Origin: Leucobacter exalbidus
Lineage (GTDB): Bacteria; Actinomycetota; Actinomycetes; Actinomycetales; Microbacteriaceae
Direction: 5' to 3'
NCBI RefSeq assembly: GCF_017834145.1
Contig: NZ_JAFIDA010000001.1
Coordinates: forward strand, 2,852,001-2,916,000
Length of the DNA stretch: 64,000 nucleotides
The notes under the pieces were generated by a model. That model worked only from the letters and a program-made list of their open reading frames with translations, did not search any database and was not told where the DNA came from. This document shows positions 17,979 to 26,188 of the stretch, one piece after another. The stretch's first letter is position 1, and every line of letters begins with the position of its first letter. Position numbers and translations under genes: made by a program.

Positions 17979-19805
17979 TTAGCCGATCACGTCAAAGCGC
18001 TTGAGGCGCTTGCGGTCGGCCTTCGACGCCGAATTCTGCAGTGACAGCAGCTCGGCGTAAATGCCGCCCGAGGTCGCAAGCTCAGCGGGCGAACCCACCT
18101 CATCGATGCGACCACCCTTGAGCGTGATGATCCGATCGACCTCGGCGATCGTCGACAGCCGGTGCGCGATGATGAAGCTCGTGCGATCGTGCATCAGATC
18201 GTCAAGCCCCTGCTGCACGAGCCGCTCAGACTTCGTGTCGAGCGCGCTCGTGGCCTCGTCGAGCACCAAGATGGGGGCGTCCTTCAGCATGGCGCGGGCC
18301 ACTGCGATGCGCTGCTTCTGGCCACCCGAGAGCTTCATGCCGCGCTCACCGATCAGGGTGTCATACCCGTCAGGAAGCTTGGCGACAAACTCTGCGACCG
18401 CGGCGCGACCCGCGACATCCTCAATCTGTGCGCGCGTTGCGTCGGGGCGACCGTACGCAATGTTCTCGGCGATCGTGCCCGAGAACAGTGACGGGTCTTG
18501 AAACACGACGCCAATGCCGCGGCGCAGCGAAGCCAAATCGGCCCCGGCGCCCGCCACCTCAATGTTGCCATTGTGGGTGCCGTAGAACCCGAGCAGCAGG
18601 CTGATGAGCGTCGACTTGCCGCCGCCAGACTCACCCACGAACGCAATGCGTTCGCCGCGGTGCGCATGGAACGTGATGTCCTCGAGCACCTTGGAATCAT
18701 CGTCGTACCCAAAACTCACGCCCTTGAATGACACTGCGGGGCGCGGCCCGGCGGTGGGGGCTTGGGCTGGGGCGTGATCCGGATCAATGGGGAACGACCC
18801 CGACCCGCTCGCGGTCGCGGGGTCGAGATCCATCACCTCGAAGTACGAGCGCGAACCCGCCGCGGCGCGCTGGCCCATGTCGACCACCCAGCTCAGGTTC
18901 TGCACGGGCTGGCGGGCCATGGCCATCAGCTGGATCAGCATCACCATCTCGCCGGGGGTGAAGAAACCGGTCACGGTGCGCACAAAAATGATGATGTAGA
19001 GCGCGAAGAAAATGACATTCAGCACCGCGCGGCGCAGGCCATCCATCGTATGCCAGTGGCGCGATTGCGCGCTCGTCAGGCCGATCGTCTCATTGAAGTG
19101 GCCGTCGAACTTGTTCAGTTCGCTCTCTTCGCGGGCGAAGGATTTCACGACCCGCATCTGACCGATGACCTCGGCAAACCGGCCCGACGCCTCATCAACA
19201 TGCACGTTCTTTGCATCTTCGATGCGCTGCCACTTGCGGCTCGTGAGCGCCGTGAGCCACAGGTACAGCGGGTACGCGATCGCAAGCAACACGGCGAGCG
19301 GCCAGTAATGCCAGGCACTGATCGTGAGCACCGCAATCGTGGTCATAATCATCGTCACGAACATGTTCGAGAACGACTTCATGAAGTTCGTGACCTCGGT
19401 GATCGAGCGGTTCAGGCGGGCCACAATGGTGCCGCTGAGCTCGCTATCGAAGTAACGCTGGGGCAGCGCGAGCAGCTGCTCGAAGTACCGGGTCGACAGG
19501 ATCGTGCGCATGCGCGCGCTCATCACATCGCCCCAGTACCCACCCACGTTGCTCACAAAGGTCTCAACGAGGCTCGCCGCCAACAGCGCCAGCGCGAGCA
19601 ACACGACCGTGCGAATGGCGCCCTCGGGCACTCCGGAGCCGTCGTTCACCGAGGCGACCGCGTCAACAACCACGTCGGTGGCGGCGCCGGTAATGAAGGG
19701 CACCGCGATGCCCGCGGCCGTGATGATCGCGGCGGCGACCATGATGCCGACGTAATAGGGGGTGAGCGAACGCGTGAATCGCAGAATACGCAGGAGCGTT
19801 GACAA
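17979..19805 (-). CDS. ABC exporter, fused permease-ATPase half-transporter
   Basis: A 608-residue type IV ABC exporter subunit. Six membrane helices fill residues ~1-310, with the coupling region PQRYFDSELSGTIVARLNRS. The ATPase domain follows, with Walker A GESGGGKST, signature LSGGQKQRIAVARAM, Walker B PILVLDEATSALD and the H-loop IIAHRLSTI. It should act as a homodimer exporting a hydrophobic or amphipathic compound. The substrate (drug, lipid or siderophore) cannot be read from sequence. No partner gene is adjacent, and it converges on the PucR-type regulator without evident functional link. Confidence 0.95.
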   Translation of the reverse strand: MSTLLRILRFTRSLTPYYVGIMVAAAIITAAGIAVPFITGAATDVVVDAVASVNDGSGVPEGAIRTVVLLALALLAASLVETFVSNVGGYWGDVMSARMRTILSTRYFEQLLALPQRYFDSELSGTIVARLNRSITEVTNFMKSFSNMFVTMIMTTIAVLTISAWHYWPLAVLLAIAYPLYLWLTALTSRKWQRIEDAKNVHVDEASGRFAEVIGQMRVVKSFAREESELNKFDGHFNETIGLTSAQSRHWHTMDGLRRAVLNVIFFALYIIIFVRTVTGFFTPGEMVMLIQLMAMARQPVQNLSWVVDMGQRAAAGSRSYFEVMDLDPATASGSGSFPIDPDHAPAQAPTAGPRPAVSFKGVSFGYDDDSKVLEDITFHAHRGERIAFVGESGGGKSTLISLLLGFYGTHNGNIEVAGAGADLASLRRGIGVVFQDPSLFSGTIAENIAYGRPDATRAQIEDVAGRAAVAEFVAKLPDGYDTLIGERGMKLSGGQKQRIAVARAMLKDAPILVLDEATSALDTKSERLVQQGLDDLMHDRTSFIIAHRLSTIAEVDRIITLKGGRIDEVGSPAELATSGGIYAELLSLQNSASKADRKRLKRFDVIG

Positions 19806-19882
19806 GTCGGGGGCTACCTCTGTGAAGTGGGTGGGCGGTGGAGCCTGGGCAGTGGGTGGGTGCGTGGCACCTGTACCAACTA

Positions 19883-19924
19883 CAACGCCTGGGTGGCCGG
19901 ATCATTCCGGACGCCCAGGCGTTG
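19883..19924 (-). terminator. Hairpin after the agmatine deiminase gene
   Basis: Outer arms CAACGCCTGGG (19883-19893) and CCCAGGCGTTG (19914-19924) are perfectly complementary, with a smaller GGCCGGA..TCCGG stem inside. It lies 32 bases past the stop of the minus-strand agmatine deiminase gene. No T-run is present. Confidence 0.65.
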
Positions 19925-19956
19925 AGTGAGTGCGTTACACCGCAGCTACCTAGAGT

Positions 19957-20982
19957 CTACGCGACCTTCGGCTGCTGCTGGGTGATGCAGTGAATACCAC
20001 CACCGCGCGCGAACAGCGGGCGCGCATCGATGCCGATGACCTCGCGGCCGGGGTACACGTCGCGCAGCACGCCCAGGGCCTTGTCGTCTGCCGGATCACC
20101 GTAAGAACAGGCAAGCACCGCGCCGTTAATGACGACGTGGTTGATGTAGCTGTAGTCAACGAAACCCTCGTCGTCGCGCAGCGTCTCAGGGGCCGGGAGA
20201 TCGATGATGTCGAATCCTGCCGAGTTGAGACTGCGGTACTCTTCGGCGACCTCACGGTTCGTCTTCGCGATCTCGTGATCGGGGTGAGACTGCGAATCTT
20301 GACGGTGCATCAGCAGCACGTCGGGCGTCGCGAAGGCAGCGAGAATATCGGAGTGGCCGCGCGTGCCAAAGGTGTCGTGGTCGCGGGTGAGGCCGCGGGG
20401 GAGCCAGAGGGCGCTCGTCGTGCCGATCGTGCGGGCGAGCTCCTTCTCAACGTTCGCCTTGGTGCGGCCGGGGTTGCGACCAGGATCGAGCTGCACCGTC
20501 TCGGTGAGTACGACGCGACCGGTGCCATCGACCTGGATGCCGCCGCCCTCGTTCACCATCTTTGAATCAATGAGTTCGGCGCCGGCGGCCTCGGCCACGA
20601 TCTTGCCGATGTGCTCGTCCTTATCCCAGCTGGCCCAATCCTGGGCGCCCCAACCGTTGAACACAAAGTTCACGGCGCCGAGTTTGCCGTTCTCGTCAAG
20701 CACGAAGCTCGGGCCGATGTCGCGCATCCAAGCGTCGTTCAGGGGTGCGACGAGGCGATCAATCTGCTTCGACAGAAACTGCGAGGCGATGGCTTCGTCA
20801 CCCGGGTTGACGACCACTGTGACGTGCTCGTGCTCGCTCGCGGCGTTGGCGACGGCGGCCCAGGTGGTGCGGGCTTCGAGGACCTCGGCTTCGGTGTCAC
20901 CCAGGGTGTAGCCGCTGGTGGGCCAGGCGAGCCACAGGCGTTCTTGCTCGTGACCCTCGATGGGCATGCGCCACGTCGTCAT
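19957..20982 (-). CDS. aguA: Agmatine deiminase family protein
   Basis: A 341-residue guanidine-modifying enzyme. The diagnostic segments are NDAWMRDIGPSFV, NEGGGIQVDGTG, TRGHSDILAAF and the C-terminal GGGIHCITQQQP, which contains the catalytic cysteine. Agmatine deiminase converts agmatine to N-carbamoylputrescine plus ammonia. The start at 20982 is set by GAGGAG upstream. It lies beside, but on the opposite strand from, the gamma-glutamylation cluster starting at 21.6 kb, which raises a possible link to polyamine breakdown. No N-carbamoylputrescine amidase is nearby. Confidence 0.92.
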   Translation of the reverse strand: MTTWRMPIEGHEQERLWLAWPTSGYTLGDTEAEVLEARTTWAAVANAASEHEHVTVVVNPGDEAIASQFLSKQIDRLVAPLNDAWMRDIGPSFVLDENGKLGAVNFVFNGWGAQDWASWDKDEHIGKIVAEAAGAELIDSKMVNEGGGIQVDGTGRVVLTETVQLDPGRNPGRTKANVEKELARTIGTTSALWLPRGLTRDHDTFGTRGHSDILAAFATPDVLLMHRQDSQSHPDHEIAKTNREVAEEYRSLNSAGFDIIDLPAPETLRDDEGFVDYSYINHVVINGAVLACSYGDPADDKALGVLRDVYPGREVIGIDARPLFARGGGIHCITQQQPKVA

Positions 20983-21229
20983 GTTGCTCCTCGAAATCAT
21001 TGCCTGGCGGGGTGAGAGATGCAGGCGGTACAAGTTGAAATTATTTTCAGTCTACATTGTGTGGGCGAAATTGGCAGGGGGTTTCTGGGGAATTTTTGGG
21101 AGGTGGGTGTCTGCTCGCGAAGCTGAAGCGAGCGTGCTTCGTGGAACTGCTTCGATGGGGCGGGTTTTGACGAGTGTCCCCCAGATTCTCCGCAAAATTG
21201 CAGGACAATCGTCAACTTGCGCCCCCTTG

Positions 21230-21385
21230 ATGATGTGCAAACTGCTGATCAGTGATCTGTTCATCGGCCTGGTCAGGGCGACCGCCACTGCGACCGCCAA
21301 GGCCCTCGCCGAAGCACTCACCCGGGCAGCCCAGGCTCTTAACGAAGCACACCGCAACACCACGATCGAACCACGCGATATTTAA
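21230..21385 (+). CDS. Possible small ORF or gene remnant
   Basis: A 51-codon frame begins with tandem ATGs at 21230 and 21233 and ends at TAA 21385. Third positions are strongly G/C (a run of GCG ACC GCC AAG GCC CTC GCC codons), as in real genes here, and the product would be a short Ala-rich helix. There is no clear Shine-Dalgarno sequence and I recognise no family. It could be a small protein, or the decayed 3' end of a lost gene in a region that looks reworked. Confidence 0.3.
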   Translation: MMCKLLISDLFIGLVRATATATAKALAEALTRAAQALNEAHRNTTIEPRDI

Positions 21386-21516
21386 GCCGCACGTCAGCGC
21401 CGCCGAGGACCGAGGGACAAGTCGCTGTCATGGTGTGGCCCGAAACGTGTTTGGGGTGCGAACCCAGGAGAACGGGGTTTCGGAGTGGGGCGATGTCGAA
21501 GTCGATAGAAATTTAA

Positions 21517-21608
21517 CATTCATGAATGCATGAAATAAATGTTTCAAGTAGATTACAAAAACAAAAACTCTTTAAGTTACTTGCCTAATTAAACATCTAG
21601 ATCTAGAT
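21517..21608 (+). promoter_or_regulatory. AT-rich promoter/operator region of the permease gene
   Basis: This stretch contains a perfect 12-bp palindrome CATTCATGAATG (21517-21528), an inverted pair of TACTTG elements (CAAGTA at 21545-21550, TACTTG at 21578-21583) and a perfect 14-bp palindrome ATCTAGATCTAGAT (21595-21608). The element TACTTGCCTAATTAAACAT (21578-21596) recurs with 16 of 19 identities before the P450 gene. These are probably regulator-binding sites, with the GntR protein at 31.9 kb the leading candidate. Confidence 0.55.
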
Positions 21609-21675
21609 TGTAAGCATCCATCTTCATTGATTGATGGAATCCGCTAGCGGACGTACAAGGGAGTACCAAGCGACC

Positions 21676-23175
21676 ATGACACACCAAGATACTGTCGTCG
21701 AGCACGACGAAGACGCGGCACACCTCGCGTCTCTCGGCTATACGTACGACACCACGTTTAAACGTGAGATGAGCTTTTGGGGCAACGTCTCACTCGGGTT
21801 TACCTACCTTTCACCCATCGCCGGCGTCTACTCGATGTTCGCGATCTCCCTCGCCGAGGCCGGTCCGCCCATGGCTTGGGCCCTCATCATCGCGCTTGTT
21901 GGGCAGTTCTTGGTGGCGTTGGTCTTTGGCGAAGTAGTCTCCAACTATCCCGTGACCGGCGGAGTGTACCCGTGGTCACGCCGTCTTTGGGGGCGCAAGT
22001 GGGCGTGGATGAATGGCTGGATCTACGTTGTAGCGCTTGTCGGCACCATTGCTGCTGTCGCGTACGGGGCCGCCCCGTTTATCGCTTCAGTGTTCGGCGG
22101 CACGCTCGACGCCGGGGCTACCGTTCTCATCGCGCTCGGTACCCTGGTGATCGCCACGCTGCTGAACTTCTCTGGCACTAAGGTACTGAGCCTCGCGGCT
22201 ACCGTCGGTCTCATCGCTGAGATGATCGGCGCCGTCGTGATCGGCGGCTACCTGCTGATCTTCAACCGCCACCACGACTTCTCCGTGCTGTTCGACAACC
22301 AGGGCATCGGTAACGACGCCCCCGGTGGCTACCTGGGCGCGTTCGCAGCTGCCGCTCTCATCGGCATGTTTGCTTACTACGGGTTTGAAGCCAACGGCGA
22401 CGTCGCTGAAGAGATCAAGAACCCCAGTGCTCGGGTACCGAAGGCCATGCGCCTGACGATGTACATCGGCGGTTTTGCTGCCAACCTGCTGGCCTTCTCC
22501 CTGGTGCTTGCCGTTCCCGATTTCCAAGCCGTTGCCAGCGGTGAAGTGGTCGACCCGATCGGCGATATTCTTCACAATGCGTTCGGCCCGATCTTCCCCG
22601 TAGTGATGTTTGTTATCGTCATCGCCTTCCTCTCTTGCATCACGAGTCTTCAAGCAGCCGCAAGCCGCTTGATCTACTCAATGGGCCGTGACGGCTTCCT
22701 CCCCGGATCGAAGTTTCTCGCCGAGTTCAACGAAAAGCGCCACGTTCCCAACAACGCTCTCCTCATTGCTGCCTTTTTCCCGGCTGCAGTAGTGGTGCTA
22801 TCTCTGCTCCTTGAAGATGCGCTTACTGCCATGGTTGGGTTTGGCACGGTCGGAATTTACATGGGCTTCCAGATGGTGGTACTTGCCGCTCTTCGCGCAC
22901 GCATTCTTGGCTGGAAGCCAGCAGGTAAGTTCAAACTGGGCGCCTGGGCCTACCCGGTCAACATCATGGCTCTGATCTGGGGCCTTGCGGCTATCGGGAA
23001 TATTCTTTGGCCGCGCCCCACTGGTGGTGGCTGGGCCGAGGACTATCTGCTGATCATGACCACCGTCGGTGTGATCGGCGTGGGCTGGATCTACATGCTC
23101 GTCTCCAAGGCCTACACGCGAGGCGACGCTCCGTCGGCTGATGCCAGCGGTCCGATTAAGACCGTCGTTCGCTAA
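21676..23175 (+). CDS. APC-superfamily amino acid/amine permease
   Basis: A 499-residue membrane protein with about 12 hydrophobic segments. MSFWGNVSLGFTYLSPIAGVYSMF is the characteristic first helix of amino-acid/choline transporters, and the GANGDVAEEIKNPSARVPKAM-like loop (with FEANGDVAEEIKNP) is the family's conserved loop. The start at 21676 has AAGGGAG 15 bases upstream in a leader that is shared with the P450 gene. It opens the gamma-glutamylation cluster and probably imports the amine or amino acid substrate. Codon choice is somewhat less GC3-biased than in the housekeeping genes, suggesting acquisition. Confidence 0.9.
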   Translation: MTHQDTVVEHDEDAAHLASLGYTYDTTFKREMSFWGNVSLGFTYLSPIAGVYSMFAISLAEAGPPMAWALIIALVGQFLVALVFGEVVSNYPVTGGVYPWSRRLWGRKWAWMNGWIYVVALVGTIAAVAYGAAPFIASVFGGTLDAGATVLIALGTLVIATLLNFSGTKVLSLAATVGLIAEMIGAVVIGGYLLIFNRHHDFSVLFDNQGIGNDAPGGYLGAFAAAALIGMFAYYGFEANGDVAEEIKNPSARVPKAMRLTMYIGGFAANLLAFSLVLAVPDFQAVASGEVVDPIGDILHNAFGPIFPVVMFVIVIAFLSCITSLQAAASRLIYSMGRDGFLPGSKFLAEFNEKRHVPNNALLIAAFFPAAVVVLSLLLEDALTAMVGFGTVGIYMGFQMVVLAALRARILGWKPAGKFKLGAWAYPVNIMALIWGLAAIGNILWPRPTGGGWAEDYLLIMTTVGVIGVGWIYMLVSKAYTRGDAPSADASGPIKTVVR

Positions 23176-23188
23176 AGAAGATCTATAC

Positions 23189-23236
23189 GGCGCAGCTTCG
23201 CCCCCGTCTCAACCGAGATGGGGGCGAAGCTGCGCC
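23189..23236 (+). terminator. Large hairpin between permease and first amidotransferase-like gene
   Basis: A 22-bp stem with a single G-T pair (arms 23189-23210 and 23215-23236) and an AACC loop begins 13 bases after the permease stop. No T-run follows. It may terminate, or differentially stabilise, the permease transcript relative to the next gene. Confidence 0.75.
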
Positions 23237-23297
23237 CCACCTCTTGAAAAACCACGCCTGCGCACAAGCCAGGCCTTCCGCTTGAAAGGACGTACCG

Positions 23298-24080
23298 ATG
23301 ACTGACCTGGTGGTCGATGCTGCACCATTTCTCTCTCACGCCGACGAAAACCCGAACGGGCCACTCATCCCGATGGTGGTTTCGTTGACCTTCCCCGGGA
23401 TGAACCAGTCTGCGCACGATCTTCAAGACGAGTTCACCCGCATCGCCTTTGACGCGGTTCGCGCAGCAGGCGGGCGCCCTCGGCTGGTCGATGCAGCTGG
23501 CCCGGCGCTACAGCCTGCGGCTGGCGTGTTCGAAGACGCCGCGGCAATCGTCATTTTGGGTGGCGGAGATGTCGACGGCGCCTGCTACGGCTACGACGGC
23601 CCAGCTCCCGCCAACGAGTACGGTGTGGACCGTCGTGCCGACGACTATTGCATCAACCTGATCCAAGATGCGGTCTCACGTGACTTGCCCACACTCGCGA
23701 TTTGTCGCGGCTCGCAGCTGCTCAATGTCGCTTTCGGGGGCACGCTGATTCCTGACATCGCCGAGTGGCCGATGCATCGCGGCACCGGATCGCCCTTGTT
23801 TGTCGACGAAGACGTAATCCTCGAGGAAGATTCAAAGATCGCTCGCATCATGGGGCGTACAGCAGTCACGGTGCGCAACGGGCATCATCAGGCGGTCGCC
23901 GATGTCGCGCCTGCCTTGCGGGCCACCGCGCACGCTCACGACGGTATTGTCGAAGGCACCGAACATCGGGATGCCAGCTGGGTAGTAGGAATCCAGTGGC
24001 ACCCCGAAGAGCCCGAAGCAAACCTTGCAGACCGCGCCAGTATCTTCTCCGCGCTTGTTGAACAGGCCTCCAAGGCCTAA
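23298..24080 (+). CDS. Gamma-glutamyl-gamma-aminobutyrate hydrolase-like (PuuD family) protein
   Basis: A 260-residue class I glutamine amidotransferase-fold hydrolase of the PuuD/peptidase C26 type. LAICRGSQLLNVAFGGT carries the nucleophile Cys136, and VVGIQWHPEEPEA supplies the catalytic His and Glu. ILGGGDVDGACYG resembles the GGxDVxPxxYG loop of PuuD-type enzymes. In E. coli this family removes glutamate from gamma-glutamyl-GABA. GAAAGGA lies upstream of the ATG. It follows the permease by about 120 bases and is one of two PuuD-like hydrolases in the cluster, suggesting different gamma-glutamyl intermediates. Confidence 0.9.
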   Translation: MTDLVVDAAPFLSHADENPNGPLIPMVVSLTFPGMNQSAHDLQDEFTRIAFDAVRAAGGRPRLVDAAGPALQPAAGVFEDAAAIVILGGGDVDGACYGYDGPAPANEYGVDRRADDYCINLIQDAVSRDLPTLAICRGSQLLNVAFGGTLIPDIAEWPMHRGTGSPLFVDEDVILEEDSKIARIMGRTAVTVRNGHHQAVADVAPALRATAHAHDGIVEGTEHRDASWVVGIQWHPEEPEANLADRASIFSALVEQASKA

Positions 24081-24111
24081 CTCAGTCGAAGTTGCGGTGA
24101 TAAGCCGCACA

Positions 24112-24155
24112 AACACTTCAGCTCCCGGTTACCAGTAACAGGGAGCTGAAGTGTT
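24112..24155. terminator. Bidirectional hairpin between hydrolase and flavodoxin genes
   Basis: A perfect 15-bp stem, AACACTTCAGCTCCC (24112-24126) with GGGAGCTGAAGTGTT (24141-24155), has a small GTTAC/GTAAC stem in the loop. It sits between convergent genes and probably serves both. Confidence 0.82.
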
Positions 24156-24167
24156 GAAGCGGTGTAG

Positions 24168-24626
24168 TTATACAGCGGCCGAAGCTGCCTCGAGTACTCC
24201 GTCGATCCATTCGATTGCGACATCGCTGCCCAGGTCCCATGATGAAGCGTCGTGGCGACCATAGTCACCCACGCGTACGCCGCCCTGAGCCGTGAAACGG
24301 CGGTCAATGTGCTCGCTGCCCTGGCTGTAGGTCTCCTCGTAGAACGTGTCGCCGAGCCCAAACATGGCGTACTGCAGGCCAGTGAGATCAGGCAGTGCAG
24401 CGTCGAATGCCTCAACAAACGGGATGGCGGTGTTCGGGAGGTCACCCTCGCCGTGAGTGGAGCAGACCACAATGGTGAATCGCTCGGCGGTGAGCGATGC
24501 GGGGTCAAAATTCTGCAGGTCGTGCACTTCCACGTCATCGTGGCCAGCACGTAGCTTCTCGCCGAGATCTTCTGCGATGAGCTCGGAGTTGCCGGATTCG
24601 GTGCCGTAGAGAACAGTGAACTTCAT
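24168..24626 (-). CDS. Flavodoxin
   Basis: A 152-residue flavodoxin-fold protein. The FMN phosphate loop is YGTESGNSELIAEDL (residues ~6-20), followed by STHGEGDLPNTA and YAMFGLGDTFYEETY, which contact the isoalloxazine ring. It is an electron carrier rather than an enzyme. The start at 24626 is set by AAAGGA upstream. It is encoded 23 bases after a ferredoxin/adrenodoxin-reductase-type gene and near a P450, so the likely chain is NADPH to reductase to flavodoxin to P450. This recalls the flavodoxin-fed cineole P450cin system. No ferredoxin gene is present. Confidence 0.9.
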   Translation of the reverse strand: MKFTVLYGTESGNSELIAEDLGEKLRAGHDDVEVHDLQNFDPASLTAERFTIVVCSTHGEGDLPNTAIPFVEAFDAALPDLTGLQYAMFGLGDTFYEETYSQGSEHIDRRFTAQGGVRVGDYGRHDASSWDLGSDVAIEWIDGVLEAASAAV

Positions 24627-24649
24627 GGCTGAGGTCCTTTCGTGTGGGG

Positions 24650-25957
24650 TCATGCTCGTGTGGTGGTGGCCGTACCGCGAGCGATCGCGGCCATATGATG
24701 ATGATCTGAAAGTTTGCGTCGCACGCGCCCGGCGGGAGCATTCTCACGCTCATGGGCATCGAGAACGAGCCAATCGGTGTAGTCGACAGCTTGGGCCTGA
24801 ACCGAAGTGGATAGGCCAGAGAAACCGTGCTTGGTAGTCGAAGGCACGATGGAACCGGCACTCAAATCTGTGGCAAGTTCTTCGGCGACGGACTTGGCGC
24901 AGGCACGATTCTCGGGAATTGCTCCGTGCGGGCCTCGCTTGGCCCACCCCGTGCGGTACAGACCAGGTTCGACGCGGCCGGATTCGCTGCTGGACGCAAT
25001 CGCGTGCAGTAGCGGCGCGGGGTGATCCGCGGCGTCAAAACCGATTGCAGTGATGACGGAAGTGGCTGGCACCGTGACTGAGCCGTGGGCTGAAGATAGC
25101 TCAATTCCCGTAACCTGTGCGGCGTTATCCGCGGCACTGATGATGCGCTGCGGAGTCGCACCGAAGCGCAAGGTTACGCGGGGGCCCGGCTGCGTGCCCC
25201 GCGCGTCAGATACGAGATCTGTCAACGCGGCGACGCGAGCGGCCGCCGTGCGGTCGAGCTCGAGGTTCGTGTCGGGGGCGATTGCGTCGGCGGAAATGTA
25301 GGTCGCCCGTGCGAGCGCCGCCAGCTCCTTCCACATTTGCGGATCGCCTTTTGATCCTGCGGCATCTGATCGACTGACGAGCGTAATGTGCTCGGGTGGG
25401 GCCGTGAGATACGGTTGCAGCGCGGAGTCTGCAACGTCGCTGGCCTCGTAATCGTCTGCGCCCTTGACGAGGAAACGCAGTAGATCCAGCGCCACGTTAC
25501 CGGCGCCCACGATAACGATATCGGTGCCCAGTGCGGGGAGGGTTGCCTGCTCATCGGGGTGCGCGTTGAGCGTGCGGGTAATGGTGCCGGCGCCGATGAC
25601 TCCGGGAAGATTTGCGCCGGGGATCCCTAAAGTGCGGTCGGCGCTAAGGCCTGTTGCGATGACCACCGCGTCAAAGTTGGCGCGCAGATCTTCGAGGGTG
25701 AGATCGCGCCCCACCTCGATATTGCCTGCAAATCGGACTGCTTCTGACTGAAACAACCGCTCGAACTGGCGCGTAATGGCCTTCGTGTGCTGGTGGTCGG
25801 CAGCGACACCGTAGCGAATCAACCCGAAAGGTGACACTAGCCGGTCGAACAGCGTCACGGTGCTTTCAGGAACCGACCGCAACAACGACTGCGCAAAATA
25901 GCAGCCAGCCGGGCCGCTCCCAACAATGGCGACATGGGGGGTCGGGGTAGTTGACAT
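24650..25957 (-). CDS. Adrenodoxin/ferredoxin-NADP+ reductase-type flavoprotein
   Basis: A 435-residue FAD/NADPH reductase of the adrenodoxin reductase/FprA group. Key segments are VAIVGSGPAGCYFAQSLL (FAD site), SPFGLIRYGVAADHQHTK (the group's hallmark), IVIVGAGNVALDLLRFL (NADPH site) and the late RTGWAKRGPHGAIPENRACA. Such enzymes feed electrons to ferredoxin or flavodoxin. AAAGGAG precedes the ATG. It is transcribed divergently from the P450 gene across a 231-bp AT-rich region and is followed by the flavodoxin gene, forming the redox half of the P450 system. Confidence 0.93.
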   Translation of the reverse strand: MSTTPTPHVAIVGSGPAGCYFAQSLLRSVPESTVTLFDRLVSPFGLIRYGVAADHQHTKAITRQFERLFQSEAVRFAGNIEVGRDLTLEDLRANFDAVVIATGLSADRTLGIPGANLPGVIGAGTITRTLNAHPDEQATLPALGTDIVIVGAGNVALDLLRFLVKGADDYEASDVADSALQPYLTAPPEHITLVSRSDAAGSKGDPQMWKELAALARATYISADAIAPDTNLELDRTAAARVAALTDLVSDARGTQPGPRVTLRFGATPQRIISAADNAAQVTGIELSSAHGSVTVPATSVITAIGFDAADHPAPLLHAIASSSESGRVEPGLYRTGWAKRGPHGAIPENRACAKSVAEELATDLSAGSIVPSTTKHGFSGLSTSVQAQAVDYTDWLVLDAHERENAPAGRVRRKLSDHHHMAAIARGTATTTRA

Positions 25958-26042
25958 CTCTCACAGCTCCTTTGCGTGAAATCCGGGTGCACCGTCGCGC
26001 CACGGTTTGATGAGATTAGCTCCAGTGTAACCGTAAAGATTC

Positions 26043-26118
26043 TACTTGTGAATGATTTATTCTTGTTTGTCCTCAATGAATCTGCAAGTTTGTTTTGGGT
26101 ACTTGCGAAATAAAACAT
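26043..26118. promoter_or_regulatory. Shared AT-rich promoter/operator region between reductase and P450 genes
   Basis: Two TACTTG elements lie at 26043-26048 and 26100-26105. The second belongs to TACTTGCGAAATAAAACAT (26100-26118), matching 16 of 19 bases of the element at 21578 before the permease. In both promoters the motif is followed 75-77 bases later by ACAAGGGAGTAC, the leader carrying the Shine-Dalgarno sequence. This points to co-regulation of the permease, the P450 and perhaps the divergent reductase-flavodoxin pair. Confidence 0.6.
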
Positions 26119-26188
26119 TCACGGATAGTTTATTTGCTAACGGGCCGCTCGATGGATGAGCGGATACGAGTTCGACAAGGGAGTACGA

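Larger units (their letters stand above)
20983..21675. other. Long intergenic region before the amine-cluster permease
   Basis: About 690 bases lie between the agmatine deiminase and permease starts. The right third (about 21490-21640) is strikingly AT-rich for this genome and holds the palindromes and TACTTG elements listed separately. The middle holds one short GC3-rich frame (21230-21385). No RNA gene was recognised. Confidence 0.6.

Noticed and set aside
18762-19802. Long plus-strand open frame opposite the ABC exporter
   Set aside because: It is exactly antisense to a gene with complete Walker and signature motifs, its translation is Arg/His-rich without any family motif, and it has no ribosome site. 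It is a GC-bias shadow.
21034-21229. Upstream extension of the small frame at 21230
   Set aside because: The frame stays open to the left but loses GC3 bias and runs through an irregular, lower-GC stretch, so it does not look coding.
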